From: Buxus sempervirens
Taxonomy: Eukaryota; Streptophyta; Magnoliopsida; Buxales; Buxaceae
NCBI GenBank assembly: GCA_947561395.2
Contig: OX387186.1
Span: forward strand, 40,567,220-40,631,219
Length of the DNA: 64,000 nt
Direction of reading: 5' to 3'
Numbering within the stretch: position 1 is the first letter of the stretch; every line of letters begins with the position of its first letter. A program made the position numbers and the translations under genes. The notes under the pieces were generated by a model. It was not told the origin of the DNA. It ran no database searches and saw only the letters and a list, made by a program, of their open reading frames with translations. Of this stretch, positions 1 through 12,069 are shown piece by piece.

Positions 1-957
1 ACAGGTGGATCCGTAGGGTAGACCCCCATGTGCTCTAATCTGCGAGATGTGGCTGCTTTGAATATCCTGATCATGTTTTAATGGTTTTTATGTTGAATCT
101 GAATGAATAACATGAATCCATGATGTTTATAGCATGAGATCCCCATTTTTTTAAAATTTGGATTTTTCACATATTTGCACCTACAGCACTGTTTTCGTGA
201 TTTTTGTGATATTAGGCTAAGATCTTGGATTTATCATGATCAATATGGTAGATCTGGATCCAAAAGCCTGAAAGTAACTTCTAGGGTTTCATGATGTGGT
301 TTTTAAATCGTTTTTTATTATTGAGAGAAGACCTACGGTCTAAGTTCTCCCCTTTTGATGTTCTTCATCCACATGGGTATTTTTGGTTTTAATTTTTTGA
401 TTTAATGTGAAATTTGGGCTATATCTATGTCCTCGACTGTTCAAGTTCAATTTTGAAATATTTTATAAAAATCATATTTTTCTTGATTTCTAGAATTTAG
501 CTTGAAGCCAGATTTTTGGATTTTTCACTTTAAATTGATTTTATTTGATTTCATCTCAATTTTGTTTTGATTATGAAACCCTAGGAATGGTATGATCATA
601 TTTGAAAGTTCTGGATCAATCAGACTATTCGTATGAAAAAACCATACATTTTTCTCTTTTTTGTGATTTTTATAGCAAGCCTTTTCCTTTATTTTAACAT
701 GAACAATACTTGGCAACCACCTTGTGTGGATGAATAGGGGTGCCTAACACATTCCCCTGTTCATAACCTAATCCCCTTACCCATCTCTGGTTGTTTTTTT
801 AGGAGGGTTATTTTTACCCTAAAATTGCCTTTTGTGCTTATTTAATATCTTGGTGTCCATTCACACCTAAATTGAATGGTGGTGACTCTTTGTTTTATTC
901 AATCCCGTGTGATGATAAAAGAAGTCATATGAATTTGATTTTTTCCCATGTCTCATA
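1..957 (+). repeat. Partial LTR, same family as element B
   Basis: This is the 3' half of an LTR cut off by the window edge. It aligns almost continuously with 46849-47821 and 57172-58141, including the conserved stretch around 710-800 (caaccaccttgtgtggatga followed by the 'cctaacac...cccctgttcataacc' segment). It ends in tctcata where the other copies end in tctcaca. No primer binding site follows, so it is a 3' LTR or a solo LTR rather than a 5' LTR. It is more diverged from the two B LTRs than they are from each other, which suggests an older insertion. Confidence 0.85.
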
Positions 958-1435
958 ATATTATAAATATCTTAGATTTTTATTAAAATATTAATATATT
1001 TTCAATAAATGTTTATTTTATTCATTTATTCTGTTTTTTGCGGCTATTTTGCCACACGGCCAGTTTTCTTGAAACTTTAACTGCCTATAACTTTCCTGTC
1101 CGATGTCCGATTTCAGCAAACTTAGTGTCGTTGGAATCGGCTCAGAGTCCTCTATCCATTGGGATTAAATTGGACAGCTGAATTAGGGTCGAGCAAAAAG
1201 TCAACTTTTGTTCCCCCAAAAGTTTGACCAGCTCATAACTTTCTCATCCGGACTCTGATTCCAGCAAACTCAGTTGTATTGGAACCGTATCGAAATGCTC
1301 TTTTCAATGAGATGAATTTTGATGGTCAATTTGCACTAGATCAAAAAATCAATTTTTTGGCCCCCTCAGGGTTTGACTTTTTAATTAAAATTTTTATTTT
1401 CTACATTTTTGGGGTGCAAAAATCAGGTGTCTACA
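958..1435. repeat. LTR fragment with TGTAGACACC-type terminus
   Basis: The segment ends in ggtgtctaca at 1426-1435, the inverse of the TGTAGACACC terminus that starts LTRs A and B. It contains the 'cataactttc...tccgga...gattccagcaaactcagt' phrases (1087-1130, 1232-1275), which resemble those in LTR A near 43500. It abuts broken chromovirus gag at 1436, so it is inserted into that element. Orientation is unclear, because such LTRs have inverted ends and could read either way. No coding sequence was seen. Confidence 0.5.
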
Positions 1436-2068
1436 CCTCCGTTTCAGATAAATCGTTCCGGGCGACCAACTGGTAAAACTCCTCTATGTAACCATCGACT
1501 GATCTTGTGCCTTGTCTCAATGCATGAACTCGCTGAAACAAGGTTTGAGTGTAGCCGAAGGGAAGGAAGTGACCCTTCATCTTCTTCTTCATCCTCTCCC
1601 AATAAATGATTTTGGCCTTACCTTGCCTATCTCGTGAGTGTCGCAACTGCTCCACCATGCAGATGCTCTGCCCTTGATTTTGATGGCGACCAGTTTCACT
1701 TTCACACGATTGGGGACTTCGTTGTAATAAAAAATACGCTCCACTTCATTTAACCATTCAATGAATCCCTCGGCCTGGAATGTACCAAAAAACTCGGGAA
1801 GATCGACCTGAAAACCGAGGTCCCCATGACGCTCCTCCCAACCACGATGCTCTCGAAATAGAGCACGATTGTGATATGGGTTTTTGAAAGTGGAATCGGA
1901 TTCATGATTGGAAACCTCACGATCCTTGAAATCGTGCGTCGCCAGACGCTGGGTTAACTCTAAGACTTCCCTCTGCAAATCCTCAATCATCGCATCCTGA
2001 ACGCTATGATCACAGTGCTGAGCTTCCTCATTCAGAATCTGCCCACGATGACCATGACCACTAGCCAT
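1436..2068 (-). pseudogene. Chromovirus-type gag fragment (Ty3-gypsy)
   Basis: The minus strand from 2068 encodes an N-terminal gag: a short coiled region (residues about 25-45), then a retrotransposon gag core with DLPEFFGTFQAEGFIEWLNE and VKLVAIKIKGRASAWW. Around 1590-1660 the frame shifts, and the rest of the core (QLRHSRDRQGKAK, RVHALRQGTRSVDGYIEEF) continues in another frame. Coding ends at 1436, where the neighbouring LTR fragment begins. Motif spacing matches Ty3-gypsy chromovirus gag. No protease or RT remains. This is a dead remnant that belongs with the minus-strand LTR at 2120-2762. Confidence 0.8.
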
Positions 2069-2105
2069 TGAAACTGATGAAATTTCACCCCAGGAAGATG
2101 TTGAA

Positions 2106-2117
2106 GCCTTGATACCA
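2106..2117 (-). other. Primer binding site (tRNA-Met type)
   Basis: Read on the minus strand, TGGTATCAAGGC lies two bases after the LTR end, in the position and with the start expected of the initiator tRNA-Met primer site used by many Ty3-gypsy chromoviruses. It fixes the polarity of the neighbouring LTR and gag. Confidence 0.75.
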
Positions 2118-2119
2118 AC

Positions 2120-2762
2120 TGACGCTAGACAAAATAGTGATTATTCTGCAGCCTAGTTCCAGCAGATGAGTCACAGGGAAGAACACAAGAAAGTTACCCA
2201 AAAACACATAGAATATGTCTCTGAGGTTCAATTGATTATTATTAACCAATTAATGCCTAAAATCAGTCCACAAGCCGGACTTTATAGCAAAAAATTGTAT
2301 GTATTGGAAAGTTACTAAAAATGGCAAAATCCACTAAATCATGCCTAAATGAAATACATAATAAAATAAGCAACCTACGAAAAATCTGGCCCAAATCGGG
2401 TTTAAAATCACTTCCTAATTGACAAACAAAATATTACCATAAATAGCAAAAAATAATTAAAAGTAGTGATTCAGAGGGGACAACAGCGGAATTTGAGGTC
2501 GGAAAATATGCATACAAACTTAGGTCGGTGTCCACAGCGTGTGCACTGAAAAGAGCTTTCCGAATTGGGGTCATATGAGTGATTCTGACACCCGTAGCCA
2601 AAGTTATGGCCAGAATACTGAAACACACTCAAAACTGCCCCAATTAGGAAAATATTACAATCACTTCCCGCCTTTGCACTGATCTGCCAATTCATGGTAT
2701 CTCAACGCCGTCAATGTGCAATATGACAGTGAAGCATCATCTATCTCTGATCCCCTGCATCA
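2120..2762 (-). repeat. 5' LTR of minus-strand chromovirus remnant
   Basis: On the minus strand the segment starts TGATGCAGGGG at 2762 and ends CTAGCGTCA at 2120, directly before the primer binding site. It is 643 bp, short as in Reina-like chromoviruses. A TATA-like GCTATAAAG (minus strand, near 2284) would be the promoter. The matching 3' LTR is not in the window. Confidence 0.65.
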
Positions 2763-3616
2763 AGCATTAACTTGAATATGATAAAAAAAAAAATCTGATT
2801 CGATATTTGATGTTGTTCTTGTTTAGATTCAAGAGAGGAGAAGAAGATATTTTGTTCGAGGTCCAAGATATTTTATCTCTATTCAAATGGTCTTGGTGGC
2901 TGGAAATTTTTTTTGAAATCATATCCCCATGGATCTAGGCATCAAGACCAAAATAAATGTGGTTCACGTTTGGACAAAAAGTGAGATGACCTGGGATTTT
3001 TCTGGAGTTTTTAATATTGCTATTTGATGAGGTTTCAGGTAAGAGAGACACCCGGTTTTAGGCTTTAGTTTCATGTAGAAAGATAGTTGCAAAGTCTATA
3101 ATATATGTGCTATTATTTTATGTACAAACCGAACCCGATCCAAGGGCTTCTTGTGTTTTTTTGTTGAGTTGTAAGGAGTTAATATCTGGAAATCTGGAAA
3201 TTTTGGGGAGAATTTAGCCTAAAACAACATGTAAGTTAGCCCCTTCAACTTGCATAAAATTTCTGTTTTCGGTTTATTCAATCAACCTATCATTGCTATC
3301 GCTAGTTTTGACTTGTTAGCATGAAAAATTCTATTTTAGCATGCTCAAGATATTGGGTTGATTCTAAAAATTTTAATGATGTGGGATTACTTGAATGGAG
3401 ATTTCATGAGTTTTGTTGAGGTTGGGAATGCTCAAATTTTAAGGATTTCACCGAATGCATAATACTAGTTGAAATGCTCTAGTATTATATTTGATACTGT
3501 TAACACCTTGATGGTTAAAATTCATGAGACATATAAATTATGTGTTATGTTTAGAAGTTAACTTTAAGATGCTTTGATAAATTTTATCATTAATTTGTAG
3601 TTGAACATGTTAGAAC
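2763..3616. other. AT-rich non-coding interval
   Basis: No coding region, RNA gene or clear repeat boundary was recognised. The sequence is AT-rich and resembles the degenerate sequence at 7111-8968. It may be the left half of one older LTR or element split by the CACTA insertion. Confidence 0.4.
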
Positions 3617-5330
3617 CACTACAAAAAAACGGGGATTTAGCGGCGGGGTTTAGTAGAGCTTTATCAGCGGTCTTTTAATGACCGCTGCTAAAAGTCATAC
3701 AAATTTTACCCCCTCTCCTCTCCCGGTCTTCTCCATCCCGATCTGTTCTCTGTCACGCGAAACCCTCTCCTTTCCTTCTCACTCGCCCTAATCTATCTAA
3801 TCCATCCCGTTTTCAGTCTCGCGAAAGCCATTTCTCCTCATCTCTCTCCTTTTCCGATCTTTTCTATCCCCAATCTGCTCTGTCTTGCGAAACCATCTCC
3901 TCTCCTTTTCTCTCGCCTCTAATGATTCTCCCATGCGACTCCGCCCTACTGCTCTCCATCTCACTCGGCTCTGCCCTAATACTGTTCCCATCAAATAGAT
4001 CGAAAGCTTCCTCCTCGTCGAAGATTGCAGTTAGATCATCCGGATCTGAGCTCTCTCCGCTGGTCTTTTTGTTCTCCAACGACTTCCGCAATATCAAGAT
4101 ATCGCTCAACCCTAACTTTTCCGCAATATCAAGATATCGCTCAACCCTAACTATAGTTGTCCTCTTCGTCGGTGTTAGGCTGCGCTGAACGACGATCATC
4201 TTCTTCATAAGTATCGTGCTTCTTCTCCGGCGACTATTCTTTATCGGTGTTGAGTGTCTTCTCCGGTGACGGTAAGAGGTCTTCTCTACCTTTTCAATTG
4301 TTTTCTAATTCTCTGTTCAGGGATTTCTATTTTTACGGTAAAATTTGTATGCTTTAACATACAAATTTCTTAGGCTCCAGCAACGTTCAACTCAACGCTC
4401 ACGTTTTCCTTGGTCGACAAAGAAAGGTATTAACGGAAGCTTCCGCAAAGCAGAAACTTTGACAAAGGAAAAGGATTACAAAAGATTAAAAAAAATGGAA
4501 ACCGTACATTTCTTTCTCCCATTTTCGCTATTGATTTCTCTCTAATTTCTTAGGCTTAACCCTGTTCGGATCTATGATTTAGCTTTTCTTCTTAAGATCA
4601 GAAGCTCCATTTACTAGGCGGTTCTTTCCTTTTCGAATTATCACAAAAGGTATGGTAACTTAGGGTTTCTGTTCAAATTTCGTTTTTCTTGATTCGAATC
4701 TATTCTTGAATGGTTTATTCGTTTAAGCATTTGTGAATCACTAAGAAAAGAATGTGATCATTGTTCTTTTCGATTCTTTGCAAGGAAAGTTAGGTAGTTA
4801 CCAATATTTTTTGGGTTCTACTTTATCAGAATTTGTATTTAATTTTATCTTAAACAGGAAAACTGGATGATATCGTGATAAAGAAATGGATACCTGTATT
4901 CATTGGTAAGTTCTCCTTTCAATTTAAAATTAAAAATCTTTTACCAATTCACATCTGTGGATTTTGAGACTGATAGGACACAAGATCCATCAGAAATCAT
5001 ACGTGCAACTAGTGATTATCCCTTTAACCCGCGTAATGCATGATTCCAAGACAGATAATCTGATCTAATATTGCATTTGAATGCCTATAAATTTTTTTGT
5101 TCTGTTCTGTTCTTTGTAATTTCGCTTTCTTGTTCGTTGTAGGCAAGGTCCTAGTTCTTGTTCCTTTATCTGAATTTTTCACCATCCCTAGCTATATCAT
5201 GGTGGGCAGCTTAGTTGTTTGAACATTGAAGTCATATTAACTTCTGGCAGAAGGGTGCCATATATAGCATAGAAGAAGACATTTGAAACCATAATGCCGT
5301 CATCGACACTGGTTATCCGTTTTTATGCAG

Positions 5331-6084
5331 GGATTTTCTCATTCTGATCAGGTGGTTTCTCCTACTGAAGTACTAATTGCTATTCATGGGATTGATCCTG
5401 ACAAAGATGGGATACCGTTGAAGAAGGCATGTGGATGGATACATGTTATTCAGTTTGCTACAAGTTGTTCAACAAGTAAATGTTATTCTATATGCAGGTC
5501 ACAGATGCTTGCAATGCTTGCTTTGAGCAACGGGAAGTATTTACTCAGCAAGTTCTTGCAAAGGTCTTGAATCAGCTGGTAGGGACCTCACAAAGCCCAT
5601 TCATTTCTATTTACCCTGGCTTCTGAATTTTGTTATTTAATTCTTTGCTGATCAAGTACCTTTCTCACAGGTTGAGCAGATTCCTCTTCCCCTATTGTTT
5701 ATGCGTACAGTCTTACAAGCAATAGGTGCTATTCCAGCTCTGGTAAGTATTTAAAAGTATATCTGCTAGTAATTTAAAAGTATTTAAAAGTTACTATTTG
5801 AACCATCAAATGTTGTGAACCACCAAATAACCTTCATGCATGAATAGAATTCGCGAAACAATCATTGTGGGGGGTTTTTTGGTGGGCCAAACAAGTGTCA
5901 TGGTTTAGAGTATTGAGCTCCATTGTGATTGCATCTTGAAAATACTCCTGCTTTATATTTATTGTCTTTTATGTTTTTTTCTTGCAAATCTGCTATGTCA
6001 TTTCATTATGTCCATTGCTATAGGAGATAAAGGAAATGCTGCTGAAGTTCAAGAAATAGATACAGTCGACATTTCAAATAGAAG
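5331..6084 (+). pseudogene. Captured symplekin-like exons inside CACTA
   Basis: Three phase-0 exons are visible: 5331-5426, 5498-5578 and 5671-5742 (96, 81 and 72 nt). Together they encode a stretch with SPTEVLIAIHGIDPDKDGIP, TDACNACFEQREVFTQQVLA and QIPLPLLFMRTVLQAIGAIP. From memory of the family this resembles the C-terminal part of plant symplekin (the Pta1/ESP4 scaffold of the cleavage-polyadenylation complex). A possible fourth exon is 6024-6084. Intron ends are AG acceptors and GT donors, except the donor after 5426, which reads GCATGT. No promoter, start or remaining exons were found, so this is a transduplicated fragment and not a working gene. Confidence 0.7.
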
Positions 6085-6736
6085 GTAAAATGGTGGTCTT
6101 TAAGCATCTGTTGTCGTGAACAATGGTTGACAATTTTGATTTTTATTTAGCATTATTTTCCTTTCAATTTTATATCCAGAGTTTACTTGTATATCTTTTG
6201 GCATGCTGATTGGGAACTGTAGTGCCATTTTACTGAAATCCGCTGGCATGCTGTTCAGTTCACTGCATTTTTGTGCTGCCATGATGGGAAACTGTGATAA
6301 ATTGAGAAATTATAAAAAAGCAAAAAGTTGTAGAATCCATGAATATAAATTATGAGTAACTTCATCCATGAATAATTTATTGTAAGTGTGCATAAATTGG
6401 TTTCAAATTATTTCAGTTTTGTTAAATAGATTCCGTGTTTTCCTTTTTTTTTTTTTGAATTTTTTCTGGGGGTGGGGAGTGGCTCCTTTGTATTTTAGTT
6501 ATTCTTTAGAAAACCTTCTTCCTTTTCAGTTTTTTTTTTTTAGAATCTTGATCGATTTCAACTTAGTTGTACTTGAGAAGAATTTTACTTTTATTTCTTG
6601 AATATGCATGATTTAATTATAATTTTGTAGAGATTTGTTTAGGCTAATAAACAAGGTTTTCGTAATGCTTTGTAACAAGGCCTTTAAAATAAGCACTTTT
6701 TATATTTTCTTAATTTTTAATAAGAAAGGGCAGGTG

Positions 6737-6880
6737 GGTGCATGGAGAAAGGAGCACGGAGCAGGTAGGAGGGCGTTTGGGAGCAGGGAGCAGGGAGCAA
6801 GGAGCCGGGAGCGGGGGCAGGGGGCACGGGCACGGTCACGGTCACGGTCACGGGCAATGGGGGCAGTGGGGGTGGGGTAC
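6737..6880 (+). repeat. G-rich minisatellite in CACTA body
   Basis: Short imperfect repeats of the types gggagca and cacggt (cacgggcacggtcacggtca) run for about 140 bp on the plus strand in an otherwise AT-rich element. G-runs of three to five bases recur and could form quadruplexes. The open frames across it on both strands are low-complexity artefacts. Confidence 0.75.
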
Positions 6881-7110
6881 GGGCAGGGGAATCTCGCATG
6901 CGCTAAAAACAATTTTTTTTTGAAAAACGAAACACGTTTGTGGCGGTCTTAAAACCGCCGCTAAAGCATATAACGAACGCCGCTAAATGATTTAGCGACA
7001 AGACTTTTAGCAGCGGACAACTGTCAGGGACTGCACTTTTTAGCAGCGGTCCTTATGGCTTTACTGGCGGTTTTTGTCCGCCGGTAAAAGGCTAAAATTT
7101 TGTTGTGAAC

Positions 7111-8968
7111 TAAGAAAGGATTGGAAAATACTTAAAACCCAGATTTCTGGAGAAACGTTTCAGATAGATGGAATTTTTAAGCTACTTTGGAGACATATTT
7201 AGGTTTCCGTTTCTGAATGGAAGTTGTTCCATTATGTCTCTATTTTCACAAAAAAATATACTCTGTTCAATATTCTATGATTTAGTAATATTAAACGAAT
7301 TGTTACTATTACTGGTCTGTACAGAATTTTGAAATAAAGTAGACTTTGAAAATTTATAATTAATTAATCAGGAGGAATTTTTTAAAACTGGTATAGGTTA
7401 TTTTAGTACATTGAGTTAGCAATCTAACAAATCAGATTTCATATAATTTGGTTAAGAATTGAATGACTTATGAGGATTTGAATCCCACTACGTCAGAAAA
7501 TACAAAATTGACATAGTTATGATTAAAAATTCTATAGAAAATAAATAGACTATATTTTACGATGGATGTTGGTTTGTTTTAAATTCTGGAAATTGCCAGA
7601 TTAATATGAAACCAGATTTGAATGCGTTTATATCTTAAAGACTTAAAATTTTATGATGGGGAGATATGGCAAAGATTTGAGTATGACGATTCTATTTAAG
7701 TTTGCCATAAATTTTAGGGGACTTATGTTGTCATGTGTTCACTAAGGAATTGTATAATTTATTTAGAAAAATTCAGAATTATATATCTTTGGGAAGTGAT
7801 CAAATGTTTTGATGAGAAGGTGGTGGAATTTTGGAGAACTATTATTATAAAGGTTTTTCTTAAGGTTTAGGTTTAAAAGGTACTTTAGAAATTATTTAAA
7901 ATTAGAATCGAGCATTTTATTTCAAATGTGAATTTCCAGAAAAACTTATTATTAACGGAATTTAAAATTTTTGCTTTTCAAAATATGCAGACATGATATT
8001 TTAATTCCTGGAATTATATTTAAAAGCTAATCATGGTTATTTTATTTTCTATAGATTTCAAATATGTTTACAGTCGTGATCATAGTTTTTTTTTATTAAA
8101 TTGCATTAAATAGTTACTTTGATTTTGACATGTATGTGTCTCCGCGTATGTGAGTGAGTTTTTGACACGTATGTGTCTCCGTGTATGCTGCTATTTTATG
8201 ACATATGTCCTCTACCCAGTTTTGGTGTTTTTCATGTCTAGTGGGCTTATCTCTAAATGGATCCATACAGTATCTGTTGGACCGTATATGCTAATTCACT
8301 CCAGCATCAGTTGATTACTTTCGCGTAGCATCGAATAGCCTGACCGGTGTCGCTGGCCCACTTATAAGTCAGTTAGGTAGCATATTGGCATACTCTGTTG
8401 ATTTATCTCTGGTTTCCTATTTCACGAGTCCTACAAGACTAATTGTGTGATTGCATCATTTTATATTTCATTATGTTTATATTTATCTTGGTTATCCTGA
8501 TTACTCACTTGCATATTTTTGAATTGTTAAAATTTATATTTCTGCATGGCCACTTACTGAGGTGTTATTTCTCACGTTATTATTTTTATTGGATTTGTTT
8601 CCAGACACTCTAGAAGAGGACGCTGCTGTGTTAGATACACAAGGGGACTACCCTGACTATCGAGAGAAAGGTTTCTATCGTTCTGTGTAGGTTCAGGATG
8701 CCATGATTATTATTCGATTTGGATTATTTATGTGGGATATATTAGGATTATTTTAGTGGACCTTGCCAGACTTGACATTGATGGTTTACATTTTGGATAG
8801 TGGTATTTTATCATTATTATTCCATGCTTGAGGAATTTATCATTATTATCGCACTCTGATTATGAACAAGAATTTATTTATGTCTGATTTAGATATATTT
8901 GGGCCTTTTCTAATGTTCAGAGTTTGGGTTTATGATTTTTAAATAGACTTGGATCCAGGGCGTTACAC
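7111..8968 (+). repeat. Probable degenerate Ty3-type LTR sequence
   Basis: No coding sequence is present. The right part carries phrases familiar from long Ty3-gypsy LTRs (ggccacttactgaggtgtt at about 8547, then 'ctctagaagaggacg' near 8609) and ends ccagggcgttaca at 8968. A 30-bp phrase is repeated imperfectly near 8127-8190 (gtatgtgtctccg twice). The start was not found. It may lie left of the CACTA insertion at 3617. Assignment is tentative. Confidence 0.35.
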
Positions 8969-10035
8969 ATGGGGGTAGCCCCATTGTCACCACATACAAA
9001 GATAACCTCATTGACATGAGCTCACCAGCAAAGCTAAATCTAAAATGAGTCTCGTTTTTATATGACGACCCTCCAATGCAAACTAACTTGCAAAAGGAAG
9101 CGCGTATCGTGGAGTCAGAGTAACCAACCAAAGTAAATACCTCTTCACTATCTAGCTTAGCCTATGGATCTATACACCGCTATGCCCGCTAGACACAATT
9201 TACAATCAACACATTTATTATCTTGTTTATAAATAAAATGCCAATCAATATGTAAAGTTTCCCAATTCATAATATCATCTCATCACAATCTGGGTGAGAA
9301 AGGTATTCACCCATTCCATGGTACATAATGTAATTCCAATAATTCCATTACCATACTCTTAATTCCATTTGTGATGATTTACAAATAAATCTCTGTATAA
9401 CATTGATTCACTCAAATTAGGAAGTAAAACAAGGAATTCTTCTTGTAACTCAAAACCATGTTTATTAAAGGAAAGGTACCCAAAACTTTCATTAAATCTT
9501 TAAAACAAGTTTTACCAATGTAGACACGCTCATATCATTACCTATTTAAGTGTTGGACAAGTTATTGGTTCATGTTCACTTGCTTACATAATCCCCTAGG
9601 TTTAACTTCACTCTTCATAGATTAAAGTACTATATATTGTCAAATTTTCCTTATTTAGAACCTAAGATATCAAATCTTGTAATTCTTGTTATTTATCACT
9701 TCCAGAGGGTCATACGGGTCCCTATTGAAGTTTAGGAATAGGTTCTACATTCGAAACTTATATTTTTAAACTACCAATTCCTTCATATTGACCTTTAAAG
9801 TACTTATTTACATTCATTGTTCCAAATTAATGATCTTAATTCCAAATTTAATTCCGTCAATTCCTACACCTCAAATTAATCATTATACAAGTGTTACAAT
9901 TATTAAATTGCTAGAAAAATCATTGGATATTAATTTAGACTCAAAATCCCAAAAATTCAAATTCTGTTAGTAAGCATCAAATTTCTCCGATTTATTTATG
10001 CCTTAATTATTTTCCAAAAATTCGGGGTTTTACAT
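8969..10035. other. AT-rich interval, LTR-like right edge
   Basis: No gene was recognised. The interval ends ggggttttaca at 10024-10034, like the edge of another LTR (its inverse, TGTAAAACCCC, is a plausible LTR start on the minus strand). Small open frames here have no recognisable motif. Confidence 0.3.
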
Positions 10036-10119
10036 TTACCGCTGCTAAAGGCAATATTAAAAAAAAAAAAATTGCTACCGTTGTGGCAATTGCTGGACAT
10101 TGGCACACAGACGAAGATT

Positions 10120-10158
<39 letters not shown>

Positions 10159-11115
10159 AATCAACATCCTTGGAGCCCATTCTTCATGCCAAAAGCTTGA
10201 CACAAAGAAATATAAGAGAGAACAAATTTGTAGAGAGAGATAAAAAACATGAAGTAATAAAATGTTAGTGAAAGAGTAAAAAAGAGAGAGATGATGGAGG
10301 AAAGAAGAAATGCAAAGATAGAGTTAAACAAAATGTACCTTTAATTAGACTATTAAGAGAGAAAGAAGAACCAAGTTGAAGAAGAATAGAAACACAGACA
10401 CTGAAGAGGCTCAGGTGAGATATATGGAGGAGACTTTTAGCCCCCCACTAAAGGTAAATCAAACTTCTGCGCAACGAGAAAGGGGGAATTTTCGCTCTTG
10501 TACTTTTAGTGGTGGTAGCCTACTGTTGATAAAAGGTAAATTAAAATTCCACACAAAGAGAAAGCGGGAAAATTTCTGCTTCTACTTTTACTAGTGGTAA
10601 GTTATTGTTGGTAAAAGTCAAATTAAAATTCCGCGCAAAGAACAACCGGGAAATTTCTAGTAAGTTACCATCGGTAAAAGTCAAATTAAAAGATCAAAAT
10701 GTGAGAGAGGGATTTTCCTGGGAGTTCCTGCCATCAGTAAAGGCTGTACTATTCTTTTTAATAGTTAACATCTTAACCAACGGTTGAACCGTCAATAAAA
10801 ACAACATAATTTAATAATTACCGGTGGTTTTTGAGAACTGTCGGTAAAGATTGAATATTATTTTTTTGAAAAAACTATTAAATCCAAACTTTTATTTTTA
10901 ATTTTTTTCTTACTTTTAACGGCAATAAAAAAAATCTTCTATATTGGCTGGAAGTTCTTGCCAACATTTTACCCGTAGTAGGCTTTTCTTGCTAACAAAA
11001 CACGAATTTCTGGTGGGAAATCCCGCCGCTAAAGGTTATTTCGTGCGCAAAAATCTTACGCCATGGGTTTTTTTTTTTCGTGAAAAAAAGTTTTGTTATC
11101 GCACGTTTTGTAGTG
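10036..11115 (+). mobile_element. Right-end fragment of a second CACTA element
   Basis: The segment ends ttttgtagtg at 11106-11115, the inverse of a CACTACAAAA terminus. It carries repeated subterminal units such as 'ggtaaaagtcaaattaaa', 'ccgctgctaaagg' and 'cccgccgctaaagg' (10040-11040). No left CACTA terminus was found, so the left side is truncated or overlaps the LTR-like edge at 10034. It contains an (AG)n run and no transposase. Confidence 0.65.
10123..10155 (+). repeat. (AG)n microsatellite
   Basis: An uninterrupted AG dinucleotide run of about 33 bases inside the CACTA fragment. Confidence 0.95.
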
Positions 11116-11214
11116 AATTCTCCTCTGATCCAAATGTGTCTTGTGCGAAGCACGTCATGAATCATTATAACATCTATTTTTCAATGCCAATATGGCAACT
11201 AGATTTGTGAACAG

Positions 11215-11877
11215 TAGAGGTGGCAATGGGTCGAGTTTGGGTCGGGTTGATGTATGGGGTTAACAAGCCAAGGCTCAACCCGAACCCGCCCGTTTAATAA
11301 ACAGGTTGGAATATCTCAACCCTAACCCAACCCGCTCTAACCTGCTTCAACCCGCCAACCCGTTTAAATAATTTAAATTATTACTAAAAATTAAAATTTT
11401 AATTCATTCTAATATCAAAGCACACCTAACAAGCATAATAACACAACAATCATTAAGATAAAACTAAAATAACATGAAGAAATGAATTAAAACATAATAA
11501 TAAAGTCTTAAAAGACTCTACTTGTCATCAATGCCTTAATTTATATTAGTAGAGGTTAATAAATTTGAACTATTTATACGTAGAAAGTCTTTCTTCATTT
11601 TATCCTTTGTCATTATTTATATTAAAAGAGGAAAGGTTGAATAGCTACAAGTATTATTATTATAATGTTCCAAACTTTTATTACACAAAAAAATAAACGG
11701 GTTGTAATCGGGTCATTTCGGGTTGAGGGGTCAAACCCTAACCCAACCCGTTTATAATCGGATTGAGAATTCATGACCCAAACCCAACCTGCGGGTTGAA
11801 ACAATCAACCCAAACCCGCCTAAGATCGGACAGGTTCGTGCGGGTTGGTGGGTCATGGGTCACAATTGCCACCTCTA
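11215..11877. mobile_element. hAT-type MITE with 8-bp target duplication
   Basis: Terminal inverted repeats are TAGAGGTGGCAATGGGTC at the left and its near-inverse (gtcacaattgccacctcta) at the right. A perfect 8-bp duplication gtgaacag flanks the element at 11207-11214 and 11878-11885, diagnostic of hAT-superfamily insertion. The ends are rich in 'gggtcgggtt / aacccaacccg' repeats, a well-known feature of such plant MITEs. It is 663 bp with no transposase. Confidence 0.92.
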
Positions 11878-11885
11878 GTGAACAG

Positions 11886-12069
11886 GTGCGGAAGGTAAGC
11901 TGTGTCAACAAAAGAATCAAATCATGGCAAGAAGAGATCTTCCTCGTATTAGATGGGACATCTATTACACATACTTGGCTGAAACTATAAGAACAAAAGA
12001 CAACTTGCAAAATAGAGAAATTATGATAAAATGGTGGTTCACTACTGAATTTTTTTTTAATAAGCGGAT
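11886..12069. other. Short interval between two MITEs
   Basis: No gene was recognised. Its right part (about 12016-12053) is nearly identical to 12974-13011 on the far side of the next MITE. Confidence 0.5.

Larger units (their letters stand above)
3617..7107 (+). mobile_element. Non-autonomous CACTA (CMC/EnSpm) transposon
   Basis: The left end starts CACTACAAAAAAA and the right end finishes TTTTGTTGTG, an imperfect terminal inverted repeat. The element is flanked by a perfect 3-bp duplication AAC (3614-3616 and 7108-7110), the size expected for CACTA elements. Subterminal repeats of the type 'accgctgctaaaag / gccgctaaa / agcggtc' cluster within about 100 bp of the left end and 200 bp of the right end, in both orientations. 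The 3491-bp body has no transposase. It contains captured host-gene-like exons (5331-6084), a tandem duplication (about 4083-4150) and a G-rich minisatellite. One left-end base pair is lost at the right tip (CACTA versus CACAA). Confidence 0.88.

Noticed and set aside
3864..4208. Minus-strand 114-codon frame in the CACTA element
   Set aside because: It covers a pyrimidine-rich, UTR-like region with a tandem duplication and has no recognisable motif.
6635..6952. Arg/Gly-rich and Pro-rich frames in the CACTA element
   Set aside because: Low-complexity readings of the G-rich minisatellite on both strands.
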